Assembly: GCA_001897525.1 (NCBI GenBank)
Contig: MKTB01000017.1
Span: 1-64,000, forward strand
Origin: Bacteroidetes bacterium 43-16
Lineage (GTDB): Bacteria > Bacteroidota > Bacteroidia > Chitinophagales > Chitinophagaceae
Reading direction: 5' to 3'
DNA: 64,000 nucleotides
In this document: in pieces, positions 33,804-42,450 of the stretch
Layout of the letters: every line of letters begins with the position of its first letter
Position numbering within the stretch: position 1 is the first letter of the stretch
Notes under the pieces: model-generated
Told to the model about the DNA's origin: nothing
Database searches by the model: none
The model's input: the letters and a program-made list of their open reading frames with translations, nothing else
Position numbers and translations under genes: made by a program

Positions 33804-33835
33804 CAAAGCTATCTTTTATTTTTTTTATGCACAAA
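33804..33835 (-). promoter_or_regulatory. tyrS leader promoter
   Basis: TAGCTTTG (33804-33811 on the minus strand) with TTTG at 33832-33835 and a 20-base spacer. This matches the Bacteroidota consensus and puts the transcript start near 33797. Confidence 0.8.
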
Positions 33836-33959
33836 ATTGTTTTGTTACCTGTCCATATTGAGCATAAAGATCTTGCCGGTTATTGATACTGCCGGCTACC
33901 ATACATTGTGGCAGATAATCCGAAGTGATGGGCAAATTTTTCACCTGTGTCAAATTTAT

Positions 33960-34691
33960 TTACCTGGTTCCTGGATGCGCTGCTTCCTGGTAATATTCAT
34001 ATACCGCAAGGAATACGTCTTTTAATTTTTGTTTGTCCGGGTCATCATAGCTATACGAGATAGTAGGATTTCCGTAAGGGTCAAATTCCTGTGTTACTGC
34101 TACATTAAGTATTATCCTTTTGGTATCCCCTTCATTAATCGTTCTCTTGATTGTTTTTTCGTATAATTTATTGTCCTTTACCACATAGGCAAACGAGTCG
34201 ATTATTCGGATTGTGTCTCCATTCTTGTAAGTAGTTTTAATTATTCTGAAATCTTTATCCAGTTCAGATACCAGCATAAGACCTGATGGGTCGGCAGGAA
34301 TAATTTTAAAATGGTAATCGTCTGACCAAACGTATTTGTAAGTCCTTTCTTTTTTATTTTCAAATCCTGAAAGATACCTTTCTGTAAAGGTCCTGTATTT
34401 TCCTGTCCCGGAATAAGTGGTTATATGTTCTGTAGTGCTACTGTTTAAGTTGTAAAAACTATTTTCTTCTAACAAATTGCCCAGGCTATCATAAGTTTTG
34501 ATTATCCTTGTTGTGTAATGATTGGTATCAGTCGGGATGATTCCGTATTTTAAGACCGGGCACGCATAGATGATTGCCTTCTTCAAGCATCCGTTCAGTT
34601 CGGGTTGCTGGGCATAGGCATTGTTATTGTTCCATCCCTTGCAGGACAATAACAATTGAAAGAGGAAAAGTAAGACTACAGTTTTTTTCAT
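33960..34691 (-). CDS. Hypothetical lipoprotein with YD-like repeats
   Basis: A 243-residue protein with lipobox LLLSC (about 13-17). The body is beta-rich with YDSLGNLLEENSFYN and EFDPYGNPTISYSYDD, which resemble single RHS/YD-type turns. There is no recognised catalytic motif. It is the first gene upstream of the tyrS leader on this strand, with about 125 bases to the tyrS promoter. Confidence 0.7.
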   Translation of the reverse strand: MKKTVVLLFLFQLLLSCKGWNNNNAYAQQPELNGCLKKAIIYACPVLKYGIIPTDTNHYTTRIIKTYDSLGNLLEENSFYNLNSSTTEHITTYSGTGKYRTFTERYLSGFENKKERTYKYVWSDDYHFKIIPADPSGLMLVSELDKDFRIIKTTYKNGDTIRIIDSFAYVVKDNKLYEKTIKRTINEGDTKRIILNVAVTQEFDPYGNPTISYSYDDPDKQKLKDVFLAVYEYYQEAAHPGTR

Positions 34692-34885
34692 GCTTTTTTG
34701 CTCGGTTAAATACTCATTTTGTAAGGCCTTCGATACCCTTTATTTTGCCACTGTTATCCTTTTATGGTTTTTTACCTGAGGCCAATAAAGCGTTGTGTGC
34801 TGCTCATCTTCAGCTCTGTCTGAATGCCAAAAGGAATAATGTTGGTTTTTGGTCGAAATGAGCAGCCATAAAAACTGCTGTGCTA

Positions 34886-35404
34886 TTAATCCCGGATAGC
34901 TTGTTTTACTTCGGCAACCAATTGTTTGTTTTGTTCTTTCTCATTTTTTAACAGCATAGATTTTAACACCGACACAATAATCATTCCGGGTATCAAGCCT
35001 ATTAAACCGCCCAATCCTGCAGCTATTTTACGTCCTGGTAAAAATGCAAGCGGTTCTATATCATTGTAACCCATATAAGCACCCGCTGCAAGAAAAACCA
35101 ACAAGGTGATATAAGTAATTTGGTTACCCATTTTTGATGAATCATCTACTCCCAATGTTACCATATGCGCATTTGTTTTTTCCCATTTAATGGTCACTTC
35201 TGCGCCTATTTTATTGCCTTTACGCACTTTAATATCGTGTGTCCAATCTTTATCCAGATCCGGGAAGTTGCCCGCAGTTACGCTATATTCACGACCAAAT
35301 TTTGCATTTAATGCAGCTAGTGTTGCAGCGCTTACCTGCGTCAATGCTGTTTTGGTATCCACATTGTTATCTAACTGGCGTGTAATGGTTGTTGCTGTGC
35401 TCAT
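34886..35404 (-). CDS. Hypothetical membrane protein, two to three helices
   Basis: A 172-residue protein. The N-terminal part (1-90) is polar with an ALTQVSAATLAALNAKFG helix. Two membrane segments follow (about 94-115 and 125-150) around PGRKIAAGLGGLIGLIPGM, with a charged tail. It is not a family I recognise. It lies 55 bases downstream of the next hypothetical membrane-anchored gene, on the same strand. Confidence 0.65.
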   Translation of the reverse strand: MSTATTITRQLDNNVDTKTALTQVSAATLAALNAKFGREYSVTAGNFPDLDKDWTHDIKVRKGNKIGAEVTIKWEKTNAHMVTLGVDDSSKMGNQITYITLLVFLAAGAYMGYNDIEPLAFLPGRKIAAGLGGLIGLIPGMIIVSVLKSMLLKNEKEQNKQLVAEVKQAIRD

Positions 35405-35459
35405 GTTTTTATCGTTATTTGTTGTATTCCTTGTTCATCTGCAAGGAATGAGGTTATAA

Positions 35460-36131
35460 TTATTTTATTTTAGATTTAATTTGTGCTATAATTTCTGCTT
35501 CTACCTGGTCCTTGGAAAGTGACTTTGGAAAAGCAAATAAACCATATACCAGCTCTCCATATTTTACCTTTGAAGGTATCTTATCGTCAATGTCTATAAA
35601 GGTTCTCGTAGTATATTCATCTGCAACATAAAAAGGCTTACTGCCATCGTAAAACTTTTCAAATTGCAACTTTGTTTGATGGGTGCCTGCCGCTTTTGAC
35701 ATAAACGAGGCAAATGCTTCCCCTTCATACAAGACATTCAGATGAACAACAGCATATACTTTATCCAATGCGATGTCTAAGCGAAAGGGCTGATGATTGG
35801 TTTTTTCCGCATCATTCAAAATTACCTGAAAGTCGAACGTTTTCAATTCACTTTTATCATCATTCCATATGGTAACCTGATAATTCCCGGGAGGAACCTG
35901 ATTGTAGGAAAATTGATTATGAGCTAACTTATTATCAATGGTGTATATTTTTTCTAATGTTCCTTCTTTTCCAATTTTCTCAAATGTTACAGAACGGCTT
36001 ACTGCTGCTGTATTCAGGAAGGTAAATGCCTGAGTTGGTCCTTCTTTCCATTTCCAGAGAAATTGACCTAGTATTAAGGCCAGTCCTAGCACAAGGAAGA
36101 GGAGACATCCGATTCTAACCGGTTTTTTCAT
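35460..36131 (-). CDS. Hypothetical membrane-anchored protein
   Basis: A 223-residue protein with one N-terminal membrane segment (GCLLFLVLGLALILGQFLW, about 8-26) and an extracytoplasmic beta-rich domain with VPPGNYQVTIWNDD, which suggests a PEGA or carboxypeptidase-regulatory-like sandwich. There is no catalytic motif. It is adjacent to the lipoprotein gene at 36218, so the three genes from 34886 to 36832 may form one unit. Confidence 0.65.
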   Translation of the reverse strand: MKKPVRIGCLLFLVLGLALILGQFLWKWKEGPTQAFTFLNTAAVSRSVTFEKIGKEGTLEKIYTIDNKLAHNQFSYNQVPPGNYQVTIWNDDKSELKTFDFQVILNDAEKTNHQPFRLDIALDKVYAVVHLNVLYEGEAFASFMSKAAGTHQTKLQFEKFYDGSKPFYVADEYTTRTFIDIDDKIPSKVKYGELVYGLFAFPKSLSKDQVEAEIIAQIKSKIK

Positions 36132-36217
36132 GTTTGTTTTACTTTTCTAGTTTATAGTTATCCGAAATTGAGGTGTTGAATATGTCAATATATGTTAATC
36201 GTACAAAAAAAGTGTAT

Positions 36218-36832
36218 TTATTCCGTACCTAAGCTTCTTAAGTATTCATCTGCATAAACAGACAATGCTGCTTTATCCGTTATGTCTGTGTAAACGGGTA
36301 CCAAGGCCCAGCCCGTCTCCATCGCTCCTGTTTTCTTAAGCAGTTTTTCATAGGGCCAGATGGGCGCAAAGTCTAATTCAAATGCATTTTCGCCCCCTCT
36401 GAGCGGTCCTAGAAATTCTAATTCTTTTCCCCCTCCACTAGCATCAGCAACGGATTGTGACAGGCTGTTACTGGCTTCGTATAAATAAGCCGTAGACACT
36501 ACTGCATACTGCACCTTACCGGTCATATCTAAACAGGTATATTTAGTGCTGCTGTCTTTAGTGACCTGGTATTTTTCAAATAATACAATACATTTCTCTC
36601 CGTCAAAAACCATTAAATCTACTTCACCTATTTCAATGTATTCAGGGGCATTGCTGTGAGCAGGTACTTTCCTTTCTACTTCATATTGTCCATTTCTTTC
36701 AACTACGAGTCTTAACTCTTTATCACTTGAATTTAGAAACATAAATTGTCTTGCCTGCCTGGGTTCCCCACAAGAGGCTAATAAACTCGCTATTGCAACC
36801 ACTACAACTACTAATCCTAAAATTTTTTTCAT
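36218..36832 (-). CDS. Hypothetical lipoprotein
   Basis: A 204-residue protein with a clear lipobox (LLASC, Cys near residue 21) and a long hydrophobic start (LGLVVVVVAIASLL). The mature part has FLNSSDKELRLVVERNGQYE and a C-terminal helix ALSVYADEYLRSL. It is not recognised. It has the same strand and similar surface location as its two downstream neighbours. Confidence 0.65.
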   Translation of the reverse strand: MKKILGLVVVVVAIASLLASCGEPRQARQFMFLNSSDKELRLVVERNGQYEVERKVPAHSNAPEYIEIGEVDLMVFDGEKCIVLFEKYQVTKDSSTKYTCLDMTGKVQYAVVSTAYLYEASNSLSQSVADASGGGKELEFLGPLRGGENAFELDFAPIWPYEKLLKKTGAMETGWALVPVYTDITDKAALSVYADEYLRSLGTE

Positions 36833-37064
36833 ACTTTTTGTCTTTTTTATTTCTTGTTAGCAATAATAGGTTGCCAATCTGAATCTTTCGAAAAAAGTCC
36901 AAAAGATGCATTCAATGTGTTTTCAATTTTTTTGAATGGCCTGTTCCTTTGTCCTGATTTACATGTTCCCTATGGTTTGGGTGAAAATAATAGTACCATT
37001 TTCATCTTTTTTCCGACTGATTTCATAAAGATCTGAAGCCGATAAGTGTGGTAATATTGTTTCT

Positions 37065-37601
37065 TTAATAAGCACAGGAATTTTCATACGCTTTTCTAAA
37101 TCTTCTGCCTCGGGTATGGCTTATAATTAAATAGTCTTTTTCCTCTTCTAAGGCATTTAGTTCTCGTATTTCTTTTGCTTCTTGTTTATAAATTTCATAC
37201 TCCTGCTCACTAATAAAAAAAACAGAACTTTTAGATCTAAATACTATTTCCTTTTTAGATTGAATTAAAGAATGCTTAATAATAGGTTCTAAAACTTTTA
37301 CTTGTCCTGCCCATTCATTGTAAGGAAGGACAATGTAAGATGCTCCATATAAGATTGCTTTATATAGACTCTCTGCTTCCTGATTAAGCTCATAAGTTGC
37401 AATAGGAGGCCAGAAATTTTGCATATTTTCAATTTTTGGTAAAAAGAATATTTTCACTCCTCCCCATCCTAAACTTATTCCAAAAAGAGCTCTTATCTTC
37501 TCATGGCCAAAGTCTTTTCCATAATTGGACAGAATAACTGAATCTTCATAGGTAGCATCAAAGTACCACATAGAGTAATTAAATTCTCTTTTGATATTCA
37601 T
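37065..37601 (-). CDS. Hypothetical AT-rich protein
   Basis: A protein of about 178 residues beginning MNIKREFNYSMWYFDATYEDS. An in-frame ATG at 37664 would add 21 residues. It is acidic and Glu/Lys-rich near the end with KEIVFRSKSSVFFISEQEYEIY. There is no signal peptide. Composition is lower in GC than the flanking genes, like the next gene, suggesting recent gain. An immunity-like role is conceivable but not supported by any motif. Confidence 0.6.
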   Translation of the reverse strand: MNIKREFNYSMWYFDATYEDSVILSNYGKDFGHEKIRALFGISLGWGGVKIFFLPKIENMQNFWPPIATYELNQEAESLYKAILYGASYIVLPYNEWAGQVKVLEPIIKHSLIQSKKEIVFRSKSSVFFISEQEYEIYKQEAKEIRELNALEEEKDYLIISHTRGRRFRKAYENSCAY

Positions 37602-37740
37602 AATGTTATTATTTTCATTGTAGTTTCTTTGAAACGGTTTATCGCCCTTCCACAAATTGAACATAGTTATTTTTTCAATTTAAACACACATGATTTACTT
37701 ATTTCCTATGGACGGTGTAACAATAAACTTCTGAATTATT

Positions 37741-38457
37741 TTATAAAAGCTTATGTTCTGTTAGCTTTTGTTGGAACAATTTAAAATCCTTTTCAGGAAA
37801 CAATTTTGAAAGTACGTTGTAAGATGTTTTTAGTTGGTTTAACTGTTTAGCATATCTTGAAACTTCATCCGGATCTGCAAATAACATTTGCCAATTTTCG
37901 CAAGCCATTAATGCTACACAACTATTTAAATATTCTCTGAAAGTCAAATTAAGGTGTATCAAGTGTTCATCGTGAAATAAATATATTTCTTTTTCAAAAA
38001 TTTCTTTTGATGCACCTTTTTGGTAATTAATGCATCCGAATTGATACTTTACATGGGTATTATCAAAGACTCTTAAGTTTTTAATAATTTCATAGTCTTT
38101 ATTATCTTTTTCTACCAAATCGGTAAGCCAGGGAACTTCGTCTAAAAAAATATAAGGATGATTAAATGAGTAGGAACCATAAAAACTTTCCTTTTCGAAA
38201 GAACATTGATACTGCATCATATTTTTCCAGGTTGCTTCTATCAATTCTTTAAAGGAATCATCTAATCGGAAGGTGTATTCAGGAACATAACTTTCTTCTT
38301 CTTCCTCCTCATCCCCGTTTAAATTTATGAGTTGATTATTGAGTTGCGCCTGCATCAAATCTTCATTATCATCATATTTTGCATAAACATCAAATAGTTC
38401 ATTGTTGTCTAATTCGTTTTTAAGGTCTTTGAACTTTTTTGCTAAATCGTAATTCAT
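37741..38457 (-). CDS. Hypothetical acidic protein
   Basis: A 238-residue protein with a Glu-rich loop (GDEEEEEESYVP, about 49-60) followed by a globular part with FNHPYIFLDEVPWLTDL and LALMACENW-like helices (VALMACENWQML). It has no signal peptide and no recognised domain. It is AT-rich and codon-poor relative to the core genome. It sits with the preceding unknown gene in a patch between the membrane-protein group and the ankyrin pair. Confidence 0.6.
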   Translation of the reverse strand: MNYDLAKKFKDLKNELDNNELFDVYAKYDDNEDLMQAQLNNQLINLNGDEEEEEESYVPEYTFRLDDSFKELIEATWKNMMQYQCSFEKESFYGSYSFNHPYIFLDEVPWLTDLVEKDNKDYEIIKNLRVFDNTHVKYQFGCINYQKGASKEIFEKEIYLFHDEHLIHLNLTFREYLNSCVALMACENWQMLFADPDEVSRYAKQLNQLKTSYNVLSKLFPEKDFKLFQQKLTEHKLL

Positions 38458-38626
38458 TTTTTACAACTATTTCTTTAAACTCAATTGTAGGTTGCCTAAA
38501 AAGCTAAAATGCTTGTCACATCAAGCTTTTGTCGAAATGCGGCAAGATTGGAGCCTGAAATTTGTCTACATTTAGACGGTACTCCATATGACAAATTTGG
38601 CAACAATTTAGACAACCACTCACTAT

Positions 38627-40723
38627 TTACCTATTTATACTGCCATCCACCATGAATTGTGGTACATAATCGGATGTAGTTGCTAATTGCCAGCCTTTGT
38701 CATAAGCCATTGCTGCCAATGCGGTACAACTCCAGGACAAAAATCCATCGTCTTCTCTGCACAAAGGCGTTCCTCCACGATTTAAAGCTTTCTTCTGACT
38801 CCAGACTTCTTTGTGTGCCTGAAGTGCCAAAACATAATTATGATGGAATTCTGCTTCGTTGTTTTCCACCAGACTTTTGAATGCATTCAAAAAGCGACTT
38901 ATCTGGTAGATGCCAAATTTCTGTTTCACATCCGGACCAATGGAAGATTTGTATTTTTCGACATCAATTTGAACTTCTTCGTATAAAGTGTTACTAAAAT
39001 TTCCTGTGAGAAAGTATGCTTGCATCAATCTTAAATAACTTGTCACAAACGATTTTTTGTCCCAATCATCGGCATTGTAAATCCAATTTTTTATCGGGCT
39101 GTTCGCAATGATTTTTTGCTTTTCGGTATCACGTGCAATGACCGCCCATAACAAAGCATGCATTACACTTCCGTATTCACCACATGGCTCTACAAGAATT
39201 TCAAAAGGACCCTTTTCGTCAATGACAGCTTCTTTTGTTGCTCCTTCAAAATGAATCAAACGGGCAAATTCACTGAAACTATTCAGTCCGTAGCGAAACC
39301 ATTTTTGTTGTGTTTCTAATGCAGGTTGTTGCAAAACCGACATTTGAACTAATTCTTTTGCATCCCGGAAAGCAAACAATAGAAAACGGAAGGTCTGTTT
39401 GGATTTTTCTACCGATCGATCGAATTTTTCCTTGAGCCATTCGAAGTTATCGGCAATGATCTCCGGATGATCTATTTTATGAAGCGCAATGTGCTTGTCG
39501 TCTTTTGCCTTTTTTGCAACTGCTTTTGGTTTTTCTAATTTGTGTTTTTTGTACGCGGTGACTGCATGTTCAATCTGCACGGCATAATTGCTATCCAAAG
39601 GTTTTAAGAACGGTATTTGCAAGAAATGGAAATTCTTTCTGTCAAAAAACAAGAGATTCCCATTGCTGGTATGTCCCGTCAATTGAAAAGCCGCTAATGG
39701 TTTTGTCGCGCCTTCTAAACTAATTTTATCCAAGCAAGTGCCATCGAACCCAAATAAGTAAAGAATATTTTCTCCTTTGAAATAAATGATTTGTTCCTGG
39801 GCGTTAATTGCAAAATGAAATTCTTCCAATTTCCCCAACTTTATATGGTCTGGTTCAATGCCTTGCAATTGTGCACGTATCGTACCATCTATGTTAAGTA
39901 GCAGGAAACAAGTATCAGCACTCAAACGACGGAATTTGTCATAAACAGGAACCAGCAACAAGGATTCCGTTAGCGGATAAATGTTGCCAATCCATGGATC
40001 GAAGAAAGCCATTTTATTGTTCAATCGAATACTTGCGATCAAATTGTCTTCAAATGTATCGCCGCGATGAATGGTTTTTCCATCTTTCCATTCGATTCCG
40101 GGGAAATCGGTCTCGTAATGTGCACTTGGTCTTTTATTCAATGCAGCCAGTAATTTCAACTGTGGACGTTGTGTTGCATCATCAAAAGGAGTGTCCGAAA
40201 TTACGATAAAGTTACCACGTCGCTTGCCTTCGTCGTAAACGTATCCCATTTCGCTATCAACCAATGCTACCAAACGATTAGACTGTGGTAAAAGGGTCGC
40301 ATTGCAATACAAATTCTTCGCTGCCGCTTCTTGCTTTTGTGGAAAAAGATCATGGGCACTTCCCTTGGTATCGACCACCGTTGCGGTATAAGAAGCCGGA
40401 TCAATGTTTCCTGCTTCATCAATGATGTAACAACGGTTGGCAGGACCAGAAATGATGATTTGTCCGGAAGCACTTTCGCTCAAAGCAAACTCCCTTGACT
40501 CGTTGAATGCTCTGAATCCGTTCAAAACATCTACAACAGGAATCTCCTTTTCAAACACAAATTCTTTGGTGTATTGGAACAAATACAACTCTGTAAAATT
40601 GGCCATCAATAGCAAATGATTTCCATTTTTACGCGGCAAATAAGCGATGCAATTAATGAGCGTTAAAGGGTTCTTGGCGAATTTTTCTTCGGTAAAAAAA
40701 GGTAAGATAATTTTGTGTTCCAT
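38627..40723 (-). CDS. Large hypothetical protein paired with an ankyrin protein
   Basis: A 698-residue protein without signal peptide. The first 380 residues look like repeated beta-strand blades (LLLMANFTELYLFQYTKE, IIISGPANRCYIIDEAGN, IIYFKGENILYLFGFDG), so a beta-propeller is possible. The rest is helical (about 430-690) with WLKEKFDRSVEKSKQTFRF. A Lys-rich linker (HKLEKPKAVAKKAKDD) divides the two. The ankyrin gene ends six bases upstream, so the two are very likely co-translated. No family is recognised. Confidence 0.68.
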   Translation of the reverse strand: MEHKIILPFFTEEKFAKNPLTLINCIAYLPRKNGNHLLLMANFTELYLFQYTKEFVFEKEIPVVDVLNGFRAFNESREFALSESASGQIIISGPANRCYIIDEAGNIDPASYTATVVDTKGSAHDLFPQKQEAAAKNLYCNATLLPQSNRLVALVDSEMGYVYDEGKRRGNFIVISDTPFDDATQRPQLKLLAALNKRPSAHYETDFPGIEWKDGKTIHRGDTFEDNLIASIRLNNKMAFFDPWIGNIYPLTESLLLVPVYDKFRRLSADTCFLLLNIDGTIRAQLQGIEPDHIKLGKLEEFHFAINAQEQIIYFKGENILYLFGFDGTCLDKISLEGATKPLAAFQLTGHTSNGNLLFFDRKNFHFLQIPFLKPLDSNYAVQIEHAVTAYKKHKLEKPKAVAKKAKDDKHIALHKIDHPEIIADNFEWLKEKFDRSVEKSKQTFRFLLFAFRDAKELVQMSVLQQPALETQQKWFRYGLNSFSEFARLIHFEGATKEAVIDEKGPFEILVEPCGEYGSVMHALLWAVIARDTEKQKIIANSPIKNWIYNADDWDKKSFVTSYLRLMQAYFLTGNFSNTLYEEVQIDVEKYKSSIGPDVKQKFGIYQISRFLNAFKSLVENNEAEFHHNYVLALQAHKEVWSQKKALNRGGTPLCREDDGFLSWSCTALAAMAYDKGWQLATTSDYVPQFMVDGSINR

Positions 40724-40729
40724 GGTCCT

Positions 40730-41314
40730 TTACTTTCGGTAAGTATTTAATAATTCTTTTACAGAATCGATGATTTTTATTTCATTTCGATCCATCAGAT
40801 CGTAAATGGAATCACCGTTGCTGTTTTTCAGATGCGGATCTGCGCCGTGTTCCAGGATGGTTTTTATTTTGTCGGTAGCCAAAGGAGAATACGTCAACAA
40901 ATCAATCAAAATACTTTGTCCGGTACTTGGATTCAGTACATTGAAATCGACTTTTGCTTTGAGTAATGCTTTGAACATTTTACGATTGTATTTGTTCTCC
41001 TGCGCCATGGTCATGCTGTGTATGATATTGGCTTTCGTGCCATCGGTACTGGATTTTACATTCGGATTGGCACCATAATCAAGCAACAATAGAAAGGCAT
41101 CTACCTCATTTCTGCTTTCTGCCAAAGCGAGAATGGGCACTTCGAAATACGGATGGAAATAATCCGGGTTCACACCATGAACCAGCAAGGCTTCTACAGC
41201 CTCTTTGTTGGACATATAGGTGTCCAGGTATTTATCTAATAAGCTGGGAACTAAGTTTTTCTCCACAAGCAATTCAAATAATTGCTGCTTTCTCTCTTGT
41301 TCTATTTTTTTCAT
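40730..41314 (-). CDS. Ankyrin-repeat protein
   Basis: A 194-residue cytosolic protein with ankyrin-like repeats: VEALLVHGVNPDYFHPYFEV, FLLLLDYGANPNVKSST, FKALLKAKVDFNVLNPSTGQ and IKTILEHGADPHLKNSNGDS. These form a protein-binding surface. It is six bases upstream of the 698-residue protein gene, which may be its partner. Confidence 0.82.
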   Translation of the reverse strand: MKKIEQERKQQLFELLVEKNLVPSLLDKYLDTYMSNKEAVEALLVHGVNPDYFHPYFEVPILALAESRNEVDAFLLLLDYGANPNVKSSTDGTKANIIHSMTMAQENKYNRKMFKALLKAKVDFNVLNPSTGQSILIDLLTYSPLATDKIKTILEHGADPHLKNSNGDSIYDLMDRNEIKIIDSVKELLNTYRK

Positions 41315-41386
41315 CTTATTTAATGGGATGCTACTGTATGCGCATGGCTCAGTAGTCCCTGTCTTCCTAAAGCCCTTGTAGCAGCT

Positions 41387-41794
41387 TTAAAATTTAAAAA
41401 AGAAATACACCACAGCTACCCATTCCTTTTTGATGCCTTTGGCATAACCTATGGTACTTCTGCTGGAATTTTCTACCGTTCCGTCATCTTTGATGTAACC
41501 TATGGTAGAACGGCTGCTGTTTTCTACAGTACCGTCTTTCTTTACATACCCGATGGTGGAGCGGGAGCTGTTTTCAATCGTACCGTCACTTTTAATATAG
41601 CCAATCGTGGAGCGATTACTTTTCTCAATAGTGCCATCTTTTTTGATGTAACCAATGGTAGAGCCATTACTGTTTTCAATGGTGCCATCGCTTTTTATTT
41701 TTCCTATTGTACTCCTGGTGCCGGATTCAATCGTTTGTGCCTGTGCAAAGGTGATGCTAAATAAAGCAATCAGCAGCAATATTATTTTTTTCAT
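41387..41794 (-). CDS. Secreted 5-fold beta-flower repeat protein
   Basis: A 135-residue protein with a signal peptide (cleavage near AQAQ) followed by five to six copies of a 17-residue repeat of the form STIGYIKxDGTIENSxR, ending in GYAKGIKKEWVAVVYFFFK. The repeat matches what is called a 5-fold beta-flower protein in Bacteroidota. It should form a small beta-propeller-like ring outside the inner membrane. Function is unknown. The DNA repeats are diverged but visible. Confidence 0.85.
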   Translation of the reverse strand: MKKIILLLIALFSITFAQAQTIESGTRSTIGKIKSDGTIENSNGSTIGYIKKDGTIEKSNRSTIGYIKSDGTIENSSRSTIGYVKKDGTVENSSRSTIGYIKDDGTVENSSRSTIGYAKGIKKEWVAVVYFFFKF

Positions 41795-42034
41795 TTTTAA
41801 AACATTGATGTTTTTGATTATAATTTTACGCTACCGGCTTATTCCTTGATTTTGGAAGCACCCGGTTGCTTTTCGCTTCCAAAAATAAAAGAATATGAAC
41901 TGTATTTTTGAAAAATGAGTATTCGGCATGGTACAACGACTATCCGGGGCTTTCCGGGGAATATTCGTAGCTGCTTTCCGGGCCTTAACGCAAGCCGTTA
42001 TAGTAGTATTTTTAATACCATCTGGTTCATCAAT
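41795..42034. other. Intergenic stretch without recognisable gene
   Basis: About 240 bases, part of a 316-base gap, with no credible ORF. It holds short CCGGG/CCCGG palindromic bits and ends in the ytxJ terminator. It probably contains the promoter of the beta-flower gene, but no clear TAnnTTTG was found. Confidence 0.4.
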
Positions 42035-42036
42035 AA

Positions 42037-42066
42037 AAAAGACCTAAAATATCATTTAGGTCTTTT
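42037..42066 (-). terminator. Intrinsic terminator of the rimO-ytxJ transcript
   Basis: A 12-base stem AAAAGACCTAAA (42037-42048) with its complement (42055-42066), six-base loop, and a T run on the minus strand. It is 44 bases downstream of ytxJ. Confidence 0.8.
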
Positions 42067-42110
42067 GCAAATTCCGGTACACTTTTATAAGTGAAGGATA
42101 AACTTATATT

Positions 42111-42431
42111 TTATGAAGCACTGGCTTCCTTGATCACTTCTGCTTTAATGCGCCAATGGCTCTCATGATAGACCACTTCATTGTTTTTGATCACGAGGAC
42201 TTGTGGCGATTGGTGCCTGATCTGGTATTGCTCTGCGATCAGGTTAGAGATATCGCGATGCGCCAGCAGGTCCAGGTACCAGGCTTCGGCATCCATCTTG
42301 TTCATTTCATCCATTGCATCGGCGCTTATATTGCATTGTGTGCTGTGCTTAAAAATGATCTGCGCTTTTTCTGATGAGGCTTTATTGATAGCCTCAAGTT
42401 GTCCGGCCTCTTTTAATTCAATCCATTTCAT
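42111..42431 (-). CDS. ytxJ: Bacillithiol-system monothiol redox protein YtxJ
   Basis: A 106-residue thioredoxin-fold protein with a single active-site Cys in FKHSTQCNIS (about residues 28-37) and VLVIKNNEVVYHESHWRI near the end, as in YtxJ (DUF2847). It would exchange thiols with bacillithiol-modified proteins in the cytoplasm. It lies 19 bases downstream of rimO on the same strand. Confidence 0.88.
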   Translation of the reverse strand: MKWIELKEAGQLEAINKASSEKAQIIFKHSTQCNISADAMDEMNKMDAEAWYLDLLAHRDISNLIAEQYQIRHQSPQVLVIKNNEVVYHESHWRIKAEVIKEASAS

Positions 42432-42450
42432 AATAATATCTTCCCTGATT

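Noticed and set aside
33849-33900. GCCGG/CCGGC hairpin downstream of the lipoprotein gene at 33960
   Set aside because: The stem is only about five bases with a long loop and no T run, so it is too weak to call a terminator.
36854-37036. Short plus-strand ORF between two hypothetical genes
   Set aside because: No promoter, no conserved motif, and atypical residues; treated as non-coding.
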